DNA of 64,000 nt. Origin: Microlunatus sp. Gsoil 973. Lineage in GTDB: Bacteria; Actinomycetota; Actinomycetes; Propionibacteriales; Propionibacteriaceae. How positions within the stretch are numbered: the stretch's first letter is position 1; each line of letters starts with the position of its first letter. The notes beneath the pieces are model-generated. The model did not search any database. It saw only the letters and a list, made by a program, of their open reading frames with translations, and was not told the origin of the DNA. Location: positions 868,001 through 932,000 of the forward strand of contig NZ_CP046122.1 in the NCBI RefSeq assembly GCF_009707365.1, given 5' to 3'. Position numbers and translations under genes: made by a program. Positions 23,149 to 32,001 of the stretch are shown piece after piece.

Positions 23149-23891
23149 CAGCGAAGGCTGCTGTCGGGACGCGCCGGGGCCCGTCGGAGGATCCCGATCG
23201 CGAGCACCGCGAGCGCGGCCGCGCCCAGCGCGGCAACCAGGCGCTCGAACAGGCCCGTATAACCCGCACCTTGGGTCATCACGCTGGCCACCGCGAAGGC
23301 GGTGATCAGGACTGCCGTCCAACGTGTCGGGCGGGCCCAGCGCTCCCAGCCGTGTGTACGCCGCATGGCTGCGGCCAGGAAGAACGCCGCGACCACGAGC
23401 ACCAGCAGACCGAGCGAGCTGATGGCGTTGTCCAGTTGTCCGCCGGTGTTGGACAACTGCTGCCTGGCGGTGCATCCCGGGTCGGCCATCCGGCAAGCCA
23501 ACCGCTCCGCAGGAGAGAGCAGGTTGCCGAGCCCGACGATGGACAGGGCGAGCAGAATTGAGCCCGTCGCTGCCCTCCAGCCACCGGGACGCAGCGACGA
23601 CCACACCGAACGCAACGCGAATCCGATCGTGGCAGCGCCACATAACGCCAGGATGATCACCAGCGGCGTTCCGTACGGCGCCGTGACCGCATACAGGTCG
23701 CTGATGGTGTGGGCGACCACGCTGTAGCGCGGCCCCTGCCAGGCGGCCGCGACCAGCCAACTGGCGACGAAGACCGCCTGCGCAATCAGCCCGAGCCAGG
23801 CCCATCGCCGCACGGCGGCGCGTCCGGCCGACGAAGCGACCGTCGCACCGACATTTGATCTATCGACGTTCCGCACGTGTGAGTTGCTCAT
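23148..23891 (-). CDS. DUF998 family membrane protein
   Basis: A 247-residue membrane protein with six to seven hydrophobic helices, beginning WAWLGLIAQAVFVASWLVAA and including the family-typical segments YSVVAHTISDLYAV and WTAVLITAFAVASVMTQGAG. DUF998 proteins have no established function. The ATG at 23891 follows GGAG by eight bases; a TTG two codons earlier is possible. Its stop touches the nhaA start, so the pair is probably one operon. Confidence 0.82.
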   Translation of the reverse strand: MSNSHVRNVDRSNVGATVASSAGRAAVRRWAWLGLIAQAVFVASWLVAAAWQGPRYSVVAHTISDLYAVTAPYGTPLVIILALCGAATIGFALRSVWSSLRPGGWRAATGSILLALSIVGLGNLLSPAERLACRMADPGCTARQQLSNTGGQLDNAISSLGLLVLVVAAFFLAAAMRRTHGWERWARPTRWTAVLITAFAVASVMTQGAGYTGLFERLVAALGAAALAVLAIGILRRAPARPDSSLR

Positions 23892-24000
23892 CGACAACGC
23901 TCCTTCGAGTTGTGCCCGGCCGGCGTGAGGTCTGCTCGGGCCGGATCTTTCATCGTTTGGGGCGCGGTGCCCTGGTCGCGGACTGTTCGGCTCGTGGGTC

Positions 24001-24624
24001 TCAGTCGTTGAATTGGTCGACGCCGAGGGCGAAGTCCCAGTGGCCGATCCCGTTGTTGGCGAGACTGACGGAAAGTAGACCCATTCCTTCCAGCCAGTGC
24101 GCCATCTTCAGGTCGCCCGCGTCCAGCGGGCGGAGTCCGAGGCTTCCGATGAATGCCGCCACGTCTGCTTTGGCCTGGGCGTTGTCGCCGGCGATGAAGA
24201 CGCTTGGTCGGCCCGTCTCGAGGACATTGCTGAAAATGGTGTTGAACGCCTTCACCACGCTGGCGCGGGCCGGGGCGACCTTGGCGGCTTCCTGCGCGAC
24301 CGAGGTCTCCTCGCCGTAGGCCAGTCCGTCGAAGGTGGCATTGAAGGGGTTGCTGATGTCGACGATGATCTTGCCCGCGAGCGCGTCGGCATATTCGGCG
24401 ATCACGGGCACGACGGCGCCGTACAAGAGTGCGGTGATGACGATCTCTCCGGTCGGGACGGCGCCCCATTCGCCCGTGGTGGCGCTGCCGCCCAGTGTCT
24501 TGGCCAGAGCCTCGGCCTTGGCCAGATCGCGGCCCATGATCTCGACGGTGTTTCCGCGGGCGATCGCCAGGGTGCCGATGGCACGGGCCATGTTTCCGTT
24601 GCCGATGATGGTGATGCTGCTCAT
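24001..24624 (-). CDS. NAD(P)-binding reductase, F420-dependent NADP reductase-like
   Basis: A 207-residue Rossmann protein: SSITIIGNGNMARAIGTLAI at the N-terminus is the dinucleotide-binding GxGxM motif, followed by NTVEIMGRD (which would select the cofactor phosphate) and KIIVDISNPFNATFDGLAYG with KAFNTIFSNVLETG. This matches the family of NADPH:F420 oxidoreductase and related proteins. Whether it uses F420 cannot be decided from the sequence. It lies between the MFS gene and the DUF998-nhaA pair on the same strand with gaps of about 70 and 110 bases. Confidence 0.82.
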   Translation of the reverse strand: MSSITIIGNGNMARAIGTLAIARGNTVEIMGRDLAKAEALAKTLGGSATTGEWGAVPTGEIVITALLYGAVVPVIAEYADALAGKIIVDISNPFNATFDGLAYGEETSVAQEAAKVAPARASVVKAFNTIFSNVLETGRPSVFIAGDNAQAKADVAAFIGSLGLRPLDAGDLKMAHWLEGMGLLSVSLANNGIGHWDFALGVDQFND

Positions 24625-24697
24625 GATGTGTGCTCTCTTCTTGTTGTCGAGGTCGTCTTGGTGCCGCACCGGGCCCGGACGCGTCGCGAGGTTCGGC

Positions 24698-26221
24698 TCA
24701 ACGGTTGCTCGGGATGCGTTCGTTAGGTGTCGGCTTGGCGGGTTGTGGGGCGGTGTTCGGCGTGTTGGCCGGGAGGATGACGGCGGGGACGATTGCGGCG
24801 ATGGTGATGCCGATGGCCCACCAGAACGCACTACAGAAGGCGGTGGTGGCACCGTGATCGACCAGGGCCTGGAGGACGACAGCGACGATTGCGGTTCCGA
24901 ATGAGGCCCCCAGTTGCTGGGTGATGCGGGTGGTCATGGTGGCGTGCGGGATGTTGTTCGGTTGGATGTCCTGGTAGGCGACGGAGGTGGGCGGGATCAG
25001 GACCGCGCCGATTCCCAAGCCCCGGATCAGGAGTACGGCGCCCAGCCACCACAGGTTTGTGTCCGGTCCGGCGACGGCGAACGGTACGGTGGCAGCGGCG
25101 GCGAGGAGGAAGCTTGCGATCGTCACCACGCGCGCCCCGAACCGGTCGACCAGCTTGCCGACCCCGAAGCGGGACAACAGCGCACCGACACCTTGCGGGA
25201 TCATCAACAGTCCGGCGTTCAGCACGCTCTCGCTGTGGAGCTGCTGGAAGTACAACGGGAGCAGGAACATGCCGGCGTACATCGCCGCGCCGGCGGTGAA
25301 CAGGACCGCGGACGCCGTACCCAATGACCGTTTGCGCAGCAACCGGATGTCGACGATCGGCTGACGATCACCCGGTCGCGACGCCCACCCGACGAAGGCT
25401 GCGAGCAACACGATCCCGGCCAGCAGCGGGCCGAGCACACCGGCATGGCCGATCCCTCCATCGGCGGACAGCTGCGACAGGCCGTACAGGATCGCTGCCA
25501 GCGACGGCGTGATCAGCACGAGGCCGATCCAGTCCAGGCGCACGTGCCGTGCCGAGGGCTCCGATCGGTCGGTGGGCAGGAACCTCCAGGCGAGCAGCAA
25601 CCCGGCCGCAATCAGTGGCACGTTGACCAGGAACAGCCAGCGCCAGCTCAGCCAGCTGAGGATCAGTCCGCCGATCACTGGGCCGAGGATGGGGCCGAGC
25701 GCCACCGGCAGGCTGAACGCGGCGACCAGCCGGCTGGTGACCCGCCCGCCGGCGGCTCGGACGGCAAGTGTCTGCATCAGCGGAATGAGTAGGCCGGTCG
25801 CGACACCTTGCAGCAGCCGAAAGCCGATCAGGCTGGTGTCGTTCCACGACACCGCACACAGCACCGAGGCAAGCACGAACAGCGTCAGTGCCATCATCCA
25901 GACGCGCTTACCGCCCCAGCGGCGCTCGGCCCACCCGGTCACCGGAATGGTGACGGCCATCACGAGCATGAAGCCGGTGATGACCCACTGGATCCTGCCG
26001 GGTGTCGAGTCCAGCCCGGCGACCAGCGTGTTGATCGCCAGCGTGACCATCGTCGAGTCCAGGATCGCCGCGACCCCACCGACGACCAGCGCCACCAGCA
26101 CCGCGCGTACCCGGCCATCGAGCCGGTCGGCTGATGGGTGTTCGGGGGCTGGCGCGCCGCTCGGTGTGGGCGTCGGCGCTCCGACTAGGTGCCGTGTCGG
26201 GACAGGAACAGCGTCCGACAT
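24698..26221 (-). CDS. MFS multidrug transporter, DHA2 (14-helix) family
   Basis: A 507-residue transporter with about 14 hydrophobic helices. Diagnostic segments: LDSTMVTLAINTLVAGL in helix 1, IQWVITGFMLVMAVTIPVTG, the loop WAERRWGGKRVW and motif C in ALGPILGPVIGGLI. DHA2 pumps export drugs, dyes or other amphiphiles using the proton gradient. A divergent LAL-family regulator gene begins 119 bases away, so it is the likely controller. The ATG at 26221 is preceded by GAGGAGTCACCTC, a strong ribosome binding site. Confidence 0.9.
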   Translation of the reverse strand: MSDAVPVPTRHLVGAPTPTPSGAPAPEHPSADRLDGRVRAVLVALVVGGVAAILDSTMVTLAINTLVAGLDSTPGRIQWVITGFMLVMAVTIPVTGWAERRWGGKRVWMMALTLFVLASVLCAVSWNDTSLIGFRLLQGVATGLLIPLMQTLAVRAAGGRVTSRLVAAFSLPVALGPILGPVIGGLILSWLSWRWLFLVNVPLIAAGLLLAWRFLPTDRSEPSARHVRLDWIGLVLITPSLAAILYGLSQLSADGGIGHAGVLGPLLAGIVLLAAFVGWASRPGDRQPIVDIRLLRKRSLGTASAVLFTAGAAMYAGMFLLPLYFQQLHSESVLNAGLLMIPQGVGALLSRFGVGKLVDRFGARVVTIASFLLAAAATVPFAVAGPDTNLWWLGAVLLIRGLGIGAVLIPPTSVAYQDIQPNNIPHATMTTRITQQLGASFGTAIVAVVLQALVDHGATTAFCSAFWWAIGITIAAIVPAVILPANTPNTAPQPAKPTPNERIPSNR

Positions 26222-26339
26222 GAGGTGACTCCTCGAGATCTTTGCTGGACTTTCGTGCGCTGACCAGCGTCGGCGTGATCAGGGTGAGCGGGCAATCACC
26301 CCGTTGGTGTGATTCCGCGGATCCCTGCCTCGGACAGGT

Positions 26340-29111
26340 TTGGAGTCGTGTGCCGCGGACGGACTGCTTGCGCTCCGCCCTGGTCCAGAGCACGATGCGG
26401 ATGTGGGAGCTGCCGGGGGAGCCGATGTTGTCGCCGCGGGCGGGGTTTCCGGTGACGCCGGCCGGGTGGTGTCGCGTCCGGTGCTGTTCGAGCGGCTCGC
26501 GACGTCGGCCCGCGTGACGGTGGTCTCCGCTCCGGCGGGCAGCGGCAAGACGGTGTTGCTGCGGTCGTGGATCGGCGAGCCGGGAGTGGTCGGGAACGCC
26601 GGGTGGGTGGCGGTCGGGCGAGATGAGCGGGATCCGCAACGATTTTGGCTGTCGGTGTTGGAGGCACTGCGCCGCACCCGTCCGGGATCGGGGTTGGTGC
26701 GAGCCGTGTCGGCGGCTCCGGATCTGGACGGGTGGGCGCTGGTTGAGCGGCTGCTCACGGATCTGTCGGCGTTGGATCACCGGTTGTGGCTGGTGATCGA
26801 TGACGTGCACGAGCTGGGGTCGACCGAGGTGCTCCGACAGCTCGAACTGCTGGTGATGCGGGCCCCGCCGCGGCTGAGGTTGGTGTTGGCCAGTCGCCAT
26901 GATGTGCGCCTGGGCTTGCACCGTTTGCGTCTCACGGGCGGGCTGGCCGAGGTCCGCGCCGCTGATCTGCGGTTCAGTCTGGCCGAGGCGGCGGAGCTTT
27001 TCTCCGATGCCGGGTTCGAGTTGTCGGTGCCGACTCTTTCGCTGTTGCACGAGCGGACCGAGGGCTGGGCGGCCGGACTGCGCCTCGCGGCACTGTCCCT
27101 CGTCGGTCACCCCGATCCGGGGAGGTTCGCGGCGGAGTTTTCGGGCAGCGAGCGGACGGTGGCGGAATACCTGCTGGCCGAGGTGCTGGATCGCCAGAGT
27201 GAGCAGGTACGGCGGCTACTGCTGCGTACGAGCGTGCTGGGGAGGGTCAACGGGGAGCTGGCCGACCTGCTGACCGGAGCGGGTGGCGGTGAGGGGATCC
27301 TCCAGGACCTGGAACAGGCCAACGCCTTCGTCGCCTCCCTGGACTCATCGCGGACCTGGTTCCGCTACCACCAGATGTTCGCCGACCTGCTGCGGCTCGA
27401 GTTGCGCCGTACCGGGCCGGGCGAACTGGCCGCGGTGCACCGGGTCGCCGCCGAGTGGTTCGCCACACATGGGTTCCCGGCGGACTCGGTGCGCCATGCG
27501 CAGGCAGCGGGGGACTGGGGCCCGGCCGCCCGGCTGCTCGCCGACCACTGGCCGGCCCTGTATCTGGACGGTCAGGCTGCGGTCGTGCACGGGCTGCTAG
27601 CCGGGTTTCCTCCCGGTTTGCTCAGCACCGACGCCGAGCTGGCCGTGATGGCCGCAGCCGACGAGCTGATCCGCGGATCATTGGACGCCGCCGGCCGATA
27701 CCTGGACCTGGCGGAGACGAGATCGGCAGCGGTGCCGGCCGGGCGACGCGAGCAGCTCCGGCTTCTCCTCGCGGTGGTGACCTTGCTGCTGGCCCGCCAG
27801 CGCGGGAACCTGCTGGCCGTGGTCGAGGAGGCGAGCAAGCTGCAGGCGATGGCCGCGGTCGCGGACACGGCGCAGCCCGGCCTCGGCGCGGACCTGCGGG
27901 GACTGGCGCTGATCAGCCTCGGCAGCACCGAGTTCTGGGCGTCCGCGTCCGGGGACGCCGAGCGCTACCTGGAGGCCGGCATCGCATTGGCACGCCAGGG
28001 TGGACGGCCGTACCTCGAGTTCACCGGCCTGGCTTACCAGGCGCCGCACGTGTTCTATCACTCGTTCGCGCAGGGCGCCGAGCGTGCACGGCGGGCCGTG
28101 GAACTGGCCGACCGGCACGGCTGGACCGACGACCCGGCGGTCGGTGTTGCTTGCACGGTGATCGGGTTGGTGCAGGTGTGGCACGGACAGCCGGACGAGG
28201 CCGAACCGTGGATCCAGCGCGCCGAGCTCACCCTCAGCGCGGATGCCCAGCCCGCGGCCGTGCTGGCGGTGCTGATGATCCGAGGGACGCTCGAACTGAT
28301 ACGCGACCGAAACGCCGAGGCGCTGGCAGCTCTCGAGGGATGCGAGCGACTGGCTCGGCAACTCTCCGGACAGCACTATATGGTCGCCCGGATTCAGGCA
28401 TTGGTGGTGCATTCCCTGGTACGCCTCGGCCGGTCCGGGCCCGCCGAGCAGCTTCTGGCCGGGCTCGACAAGCAGGACCGCGAGCGTACGGAGATCCGCG
28501 TCGCGACGGCGGCGCTGCGGATCGCCCAGGGCGACCTGCAGGCCGCACTCGCCGTGCTCGCCCCGGTCCGGACGGTCCCCGATTCGAACGACTATTGGGG
28601 GTTCTGGAACGCCCGCGCCGATGTGCTGGAGGCGATCGCCAGGGACGCTTTCGGGGACCCGGACGGGGCCACTGCCGCCATCGAGCGCGCTCTCGACATC
28701 TCCGAACGCAGCGGCGACGTGACCGCGTTCCTCCTGTACTCATATGCCGCGCCGGACCTGCTGGATCGCCACGGTCGGCACCGAGGCGCCCACGCGTCCC
28801 TGCTCGCCGAGATCCAGAGCTTGCTGGCTGGAGTCAAGCCCGCGGCGCGGGCAGTGCTGCAGCCACCGCTGGGTCCGCTCAGCGACAGTGAGCTCCGTGT
28901 CTTGCGCTACCTGCCCACGAACTTGACGGCACCTGAGATCGCCCGCGAACTGTACGTCTCGGCGAACACGGTGAAGACCCATATGCGCAACGTCTACGCC
29001 AAGCTCGCCGTCCACCGCCGGGCCGAGGCCGTCGGGCGAGCGCGAGCCCTCGGCTTGCTCGCCCCCTCGGCCGCCAATCGAAGAGGATCGACCAGGATCG
29101 CAACGCCGTAG
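26340..29111 (+). CDS. LAL/MalT-type LuxR family ATP-dependent transcriptional regulator
   Basis: A large regulator (up to 923 residues). Walker A is SAPAGSGKTVLL (near residue 63-74) and the Walker B-like strand is LWLVIDDVHEL, in an STAND ATPase; helical TPR-like repeats fill the middle (about 400-820), and a LuxR helix-turn-helix closes the protein (LSDSELRVLRYLPTNLTAPE through VSANTVKTHMRNVYAKL). This is the MalT/LAL plan: ligand and ATP drive oligomerisation and activation. The start is uncertain: TTG at 26340 is the upstream limit and GTG at 26403 is an alternative; neither has a good ribosome site. Divergent from the MFS gene. Confidence 0.9.
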   Translation: MESCAADGLLALRPGPEHDADVGAAGGADVVAAGGVSGDAGRVVSRPVLFERLATSARVTVVSAPAGSGKTVLLRSWIGEPGVVGNAGWVAVGRDERDPQRFWLSVLEALRRTRPGSGLVRAVSAAPDLDGWALVERLLTDLSALDHRLWLVIDDVHELGSTEVLRQLELLVMRAPPRLRLVLASRHDVRLGLHRLRLTGGLAEVRAADLRFSLAEAAELFSDAGFELSVPTLSLLHERTEGWAAGLRLAALSLVGHPDPGRFAAEFSGSERTVAEYLLAEVLDRQSEQVRRLLLRTSVLGRVNGELADLLTGAGGGEGILQDLEQANAFVASLDSSRTWFRYHQMFADLLRLELRRTGPGELAAVHRVAAEWFATHGFPADSVRHAQAAGDWGPAARLLADHWPALYLDGQAAVVHGLLAGFPPGLLSTDAELAVMAAADELIRGSLDAAGRYLDLAETRSAAVPAGRREQLRLLLAVVTLLLARQRGNLLAVVEEASKLQAMAAVADTAQPGLGADLRGLALISLGSTEFWASASGDAERYLEAGIALARQGGRPYLEFTGLAYQAPHVFYHSFAQGAERARRAVELADRHGWTDDPAVGVACTVIGLVQVWHGQPDEAEPWIQRAELTLSADAQPAAVLAVLMIRGTLELIRDRNAEALAALEGCERLARQLSGQHYMVARIQALVVHSLVRLGRSGPAEQLLAGLDKQDRERTEIRVATAALRIAQGDLQAALAVLAPVRTVPDSNDYWGFWNARADVLEAIARDAFGDPDGATAAIERALDISERSGDVTAFLLYSYAAPDLLDRHGRHRGAHASLLAEIQSLLAGVKPAARAVLQPPLGPLSDSELRVLRYLPTNLTAPEIARELYVSANTVKTHMRNVYAKLAVHRRAEAVGRARALGLLAPSAANRRGSTRIATP

Positions 29112-29255
29112 CCGGCAGCCTGAGGCGCCCTTCGACCGCGACTGCCCGGCCGGGCGCCATCTCGCGCTGATCACCCTGATCGAGTGACGACCGCTCACCC
29201 CGCTGCCGGGCACGTTGCAGATCGAGAGCCTGCAGCAAACAGCAAAGGAGGCGTC

Positions 29256-29327
29256 ATGATCACCGGGGCAACCTCAGGACCGATCGCCGGCGAACGCGAC
29301 AGTGCCTCACCGGTGGAGTATCGGTGA
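29256..29327 (+). CDS. Tiny 23-residue ORF with strong ribosome binding site
   Basis: The ATG at 29256 follows AAAGGAGG by five bases, one of the best ribosome sites in the window. The frame encodes 23 residues (MITGATSGPIAGERD, then SASPVEYR) and its stop overlaps the GTG of the next gene (GTGA, 29324-29327). The close coupling suggests a leader whose translation allows initiation of the downstream gene. Alternatively the first gene was once longer and its start moved. The peptide matches no family I know. Confidence 0.6.
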   Translation: MITGATSGPIAGERDSASPVEYR

Positions 29328-29596
29328 CCGGTGCCCGCCGCGACCCATCACCCAGTGCTCGTGGGCAGCGGTACGAAATCGTCGTGCGCGGCCATCTGGG
29401 CGAGATGATCCGCTCCGCGTTCCCTGGCCTGCAGGCCGAAGACCGCGGCGGGGACACCGTGCTCTCCATCCGTGGCGCTGACCAGGCAGCGCTCTATGGC
29501 GCGCTCGCCGAAGTTGAAGCGCTTGGCCTCGAGCTTCTCGAAGTCCGACGTTGCCCGGCCACCGGCCCGGAGGAGCCGTCGCCGTCGGGACCGTGA
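29324..29596 (+). CDS. Small conserved hypothetical protein, ferredoxin-like fold predicted
   Basis: A 90-residue protein starting with GTG at 29324. The core (residues about 16-78) alternates strands and helices: RYEIVVRGHLGEMIRSAFPG, GDTVLSIRGADQAALYGALA and LELLEVRR, a beta-alpha-beta-beta-alpha-beta order like ACT or ferredoxin folds. It is coupled to the 23-residue ORF upstream and follows the LAL regulator by about 200 bases. Small proteins of this sort are common in actinobacteria next to regulators; no function is established. Confidence 0.68.
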   Translation: MTGARRDPSPSARGQRYEIVVRGHLGEMIRSAFPGLQAEDRGGDTVLSIRGADQAALYGALAEVEALGLELLEVRRCPATGPEEPSPSGP

Positions 29597-29876
29597 CAGT
29601 CGCACCTGGTACTGGACCCGGACCTGCAGTTGATCTTGTGAGGTGTTGCGGAATGTTAATCTGGACCCTAGTGAGACGCAGTGGCTGATGGCGCCGCCCG
29701 GCGGTGTGTGGGCGTACGCTCATGCCGATGTGCGTGCGGTGAAAGGGACGTCGGTCCGACTCGGTCGCCTCGCGTGCACGGCCTCGAAGATGTTGCGCGT
29801 TCTGGTTGAGGTCAGCCAGGTTTGACACCAACTCGTACGCGTGTGCGCCGGATCGTCGACCAACAAAGGAGCCAGT

Positions 29877-30416
29877 GTGTCCAGCCAGCCCGCGCCCGTC
29901 CCGCCTGATGATCTATCCCGTGAGCTGACCATCGCACAGCCCGATCAGGACCAGAGCCTGCCCCACGTCGGGCTGGCCGGTGACACCTACACCATCCTGG
30001 TCACCGGCGAGGACACAGCCGGCAAGTACACGCTGATCGACATGCACGTCCCCCCGGGTGGCGGCCCGCCGCCGCACCGGCACGATTTCGAAGAGATGTT
30101 CACGATTCTGGACGGTGAAGTTCAGGTGACCTTTCGCGGTCAGACGATCGTCGCTCGCGCTGGCGAGACCATCAATATTCCGGCCAACGCCCCGCATGCG
30201 TTCACCAATATCGCCGGCAGTCCAACAAGGATGCTGTGCGTCTGCGCGCCCGCGGGGCAGGAGGAGTTCTTCACCCTGGTCGGCCAGCCGGTCGCCACCC
30301 GGACGCAGACAGCTTCTCCGCTCGACGCCGATGCCCAGGCAGCCTTTATCGCCAAGGCCGAAGAACTTGCACCCCAGTACAAGACCGAACTGCTCCCACC
30401 TCCCGACACCCGATAG
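29877..30416 (+). CDS. Cupin domain protein
   Basis: A 179-residue protein with a single cupin barrel (about residues 40-130). Metal ligands can be seen in PPGGGPPPHRHDFEEMFTIL (motif 1, with H, H and E) and PANAPHAFTNI (motif 2 His). A helix-rich tail follows (DADAQAAFIAKAEELAPQYK). Cupins include dioxygenases and sugar-binding proteins, so the substrate is unknown. I chose the GTG at 29877 because AAAGGAG lies five bases upstream (29865-29871); an earlier in-frame ATG-like start at 29841 lacks a site. Confidence 0.82.
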   Translation: MSSQPAPVPPDDLSRELTIAQPDQDQSLPHVGLAGDTYTILVTGEDTAGKYTLIDMHVPPGGGPPPHRHDFEEMFTILDGEVQVTFRGQTIVARAGETINIPANAPHAFTNIAGSPTRMLCVCAPAGQEEFFTLVGQPVATRTQTASPLDADAQAAFIAKAEELAPQYKTELLPPPDTR

Positions 30417-30451
30417 CGTTCGGACGCTCAGGTGGGGTGCCCGGACGGTGC

Positions 30452-30790
30452 TCATTTCCGCACTGCGGCGATCGCTTGTGCCGCCACACGGTCGGCATGC
30501 TCGTGGCTGTTCGGCTGCATCCAGCCCTCGTTCAACACCGGCGTACCGCCGGCGTTGACGGTCATCCGGAAGCCGAGACATTCCAGCCAGAGCGCCCGCA
30601 TGTTGAGGATCGCCGGCAGCCGGTCGAGTTCCTCGTCAATGAGTTGGACGTGCTTGGAGTATCCGTGCATCACCGTGGCGACATTCTCGGTGCCGTTGCG
30701 TTCGGCTGCGGTGCGCAGCAGCGCGCCCAATCTGCCGTCGAGGCGGCAAAAGAGGACCTTGATCAACTTTGTTCGTGTAGGAATGATCAC
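30452..30790 (-). CDS. Hypothetical protein coupled to a broken acyltransferase gene
   Basis: A 112-residue frame. It starts with GTG at 30790, which overlaps the stop of the C45-family pseudogene by the GTGA arrangement, so it was probably translated together with that gene. Visible parts are KLIKVLFCRLDGRLGALLRT, VQLIDEELDRLPAILNMRAL and WLECLGFRMTVNAGG with a hydrophilic C-terminus. I do not recognise a family. Because its upstream partner is frameshifted, the gene may no longer be expressed. Confidence 0.5.
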   Translation of the reverse strand: MIIPTRTKLIKVLFCRLDGRLGALLRTAAERNGTENVATVMHGYSKHVQLIDEELDRLPAILNMRALWLECLGFRMTVNAGGTPVLNEGWMQPNSHEHADRVAAQAIAAVRK

Positions 30791-31748
30791 CGGGGCGATT
30801 CGGTCCCAGGTCTGTCGACCGGTTGACCAAAGCTCACGGTGTGGGTTCCGCAGGCGAAGTTGCTGAAGGACTGTGCGCAGGACTGATCGGGCCAGTGGTA
30901 GGTCACCTGGCCTTCGGCTGGCCGATAGCAGGCTGTGTAGAGCGTTCCCACATCGTGCTGGTCGACCCTTCGATACAGCGGCGGCTTCAGCCTCGCCGCC
31001 ACGTCGGCACCTGCGGCGCGGATTGCGTGCAGCCGTTCCTGGGTCCGCATGGTCTGCTCCTGCTCCTCGGACACCGGCAGGTGTTGGTGATTGGCGGCGC
31101 AGGCATCGGGTGCCACCGTGGGCGGTATATCCGGTCCTACGAAGACCGTTACCGCGCGTGTGGGATCGACGAGGGTGATGTTCTGGGGGAACCGCGACCG
31201 GTAGCGAATGCAGCCGGTCGAGAGCCTGATCGACGGTGTCGCAGGTGTCCAGCAGGTAGCGCACACGATGAGAATGGCTAAGCCCTGTCCTTAGACCGAA
31301 CGTCCGCCGAAGGTGAGTGAGATCGCCAGACCGGCGTCGTTCATGCCGTCCAGCAAGCCCCACAGCGGGTCCTGGATTCCGATCACCGGGCTAAGGAAGC
31401 AGGTCGAGACGATGGTGCCCTCGCACTGATCGGGCGGGAAGTCGTAGTTGCGGACCAGGGTGCCGTTGCTGCCGATCTGGGTGCACGCGGGGGAGAAGGG
31501 TCGCAGTGCCGCATGGGTGAGGAAGGTTTGAGCTCCGGGCCCATCGGGTTGGTCGGTCAGGATCGGAGCCAGTCCCGGCATGTGCGAAGTGAACAGCGAT
31601 CGAGTACGGTCGGCACCCTCTGGAGTCCGGCCTTCGTCGTCAACAGGCACTGCACGTGCTGCCACAACATCCGCGCCCGGGCAGCCCACCGGCCGCCGCT
31701 GCCGTCGCCGACCTCGATGGCCCGGAAGGTCTTCTGCCAGGGCCGCAT
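30787..31748 (-). pseudogene. C45-family autoproteolytic acyltransferase/hydrolase, multiply frameshifted
   Basis: Pieces in different frames together give one NTN-hydrolase of the acyl-CoA:6-APA acyltransferase type. From ATG 31748: WQKTFRAIEVGDGSGGRWAA; then SPACTQIGSNGTLVRNYDFP (the nucleophile Cys region), CFLSPVIGIQDPLWGLLDGM and AISLTFGG; then GLRTGLSHSHRVRYLLDTCD; then ITLVDPTRAVTVFVGPDIPP and FACGTHTVSFG. At least three frame changes (near 31,600, 31,290 and 31,190) break it. The ATG follows GAGAAGGGG, so initiation is intact. Sequencing errors cannot explain three frameshifts easily in one gene. Confidence 0.75.
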
Positions 31749-32001
31749 AGCTCGCGCCCCTTCTCGCCAGAATCGAATGAGGTGGGTCGCAACCTAGCCA
31801 ATTGCGCGGGGGAATCACCAGGTGGCGACTTTCGCCCGCCGATTCACCAAGCCGGCGTCGGATCTGGGTCAGACGTCGGTCCGGACTTTTCCACAACCGC
31901 AAGGGCACTTCGAAGCAGTGTCCACAGATTCGCCCGATGGGTGAACCACTCCGTGCATTCGTGCCCATCGTTACAGGTGAGCAGGCGGGTGAGGAGGCAG
32001 G

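Noticed and set aside
23149-23805. Upstream extension of the nhaA frame to an 849-residue protein
   Set aside because: The first 219 residues run antiparallel-frame through the DUF998 gene and are Arg/Gly-rich without similarity. The ATG at 23148 gives the normal NhaA start.
29643-29825. A 60-codon plus-strand frame before the cupin gene
   Set aside because: No ribosome binding site or similarity; its composition looks like non-coding DNA.
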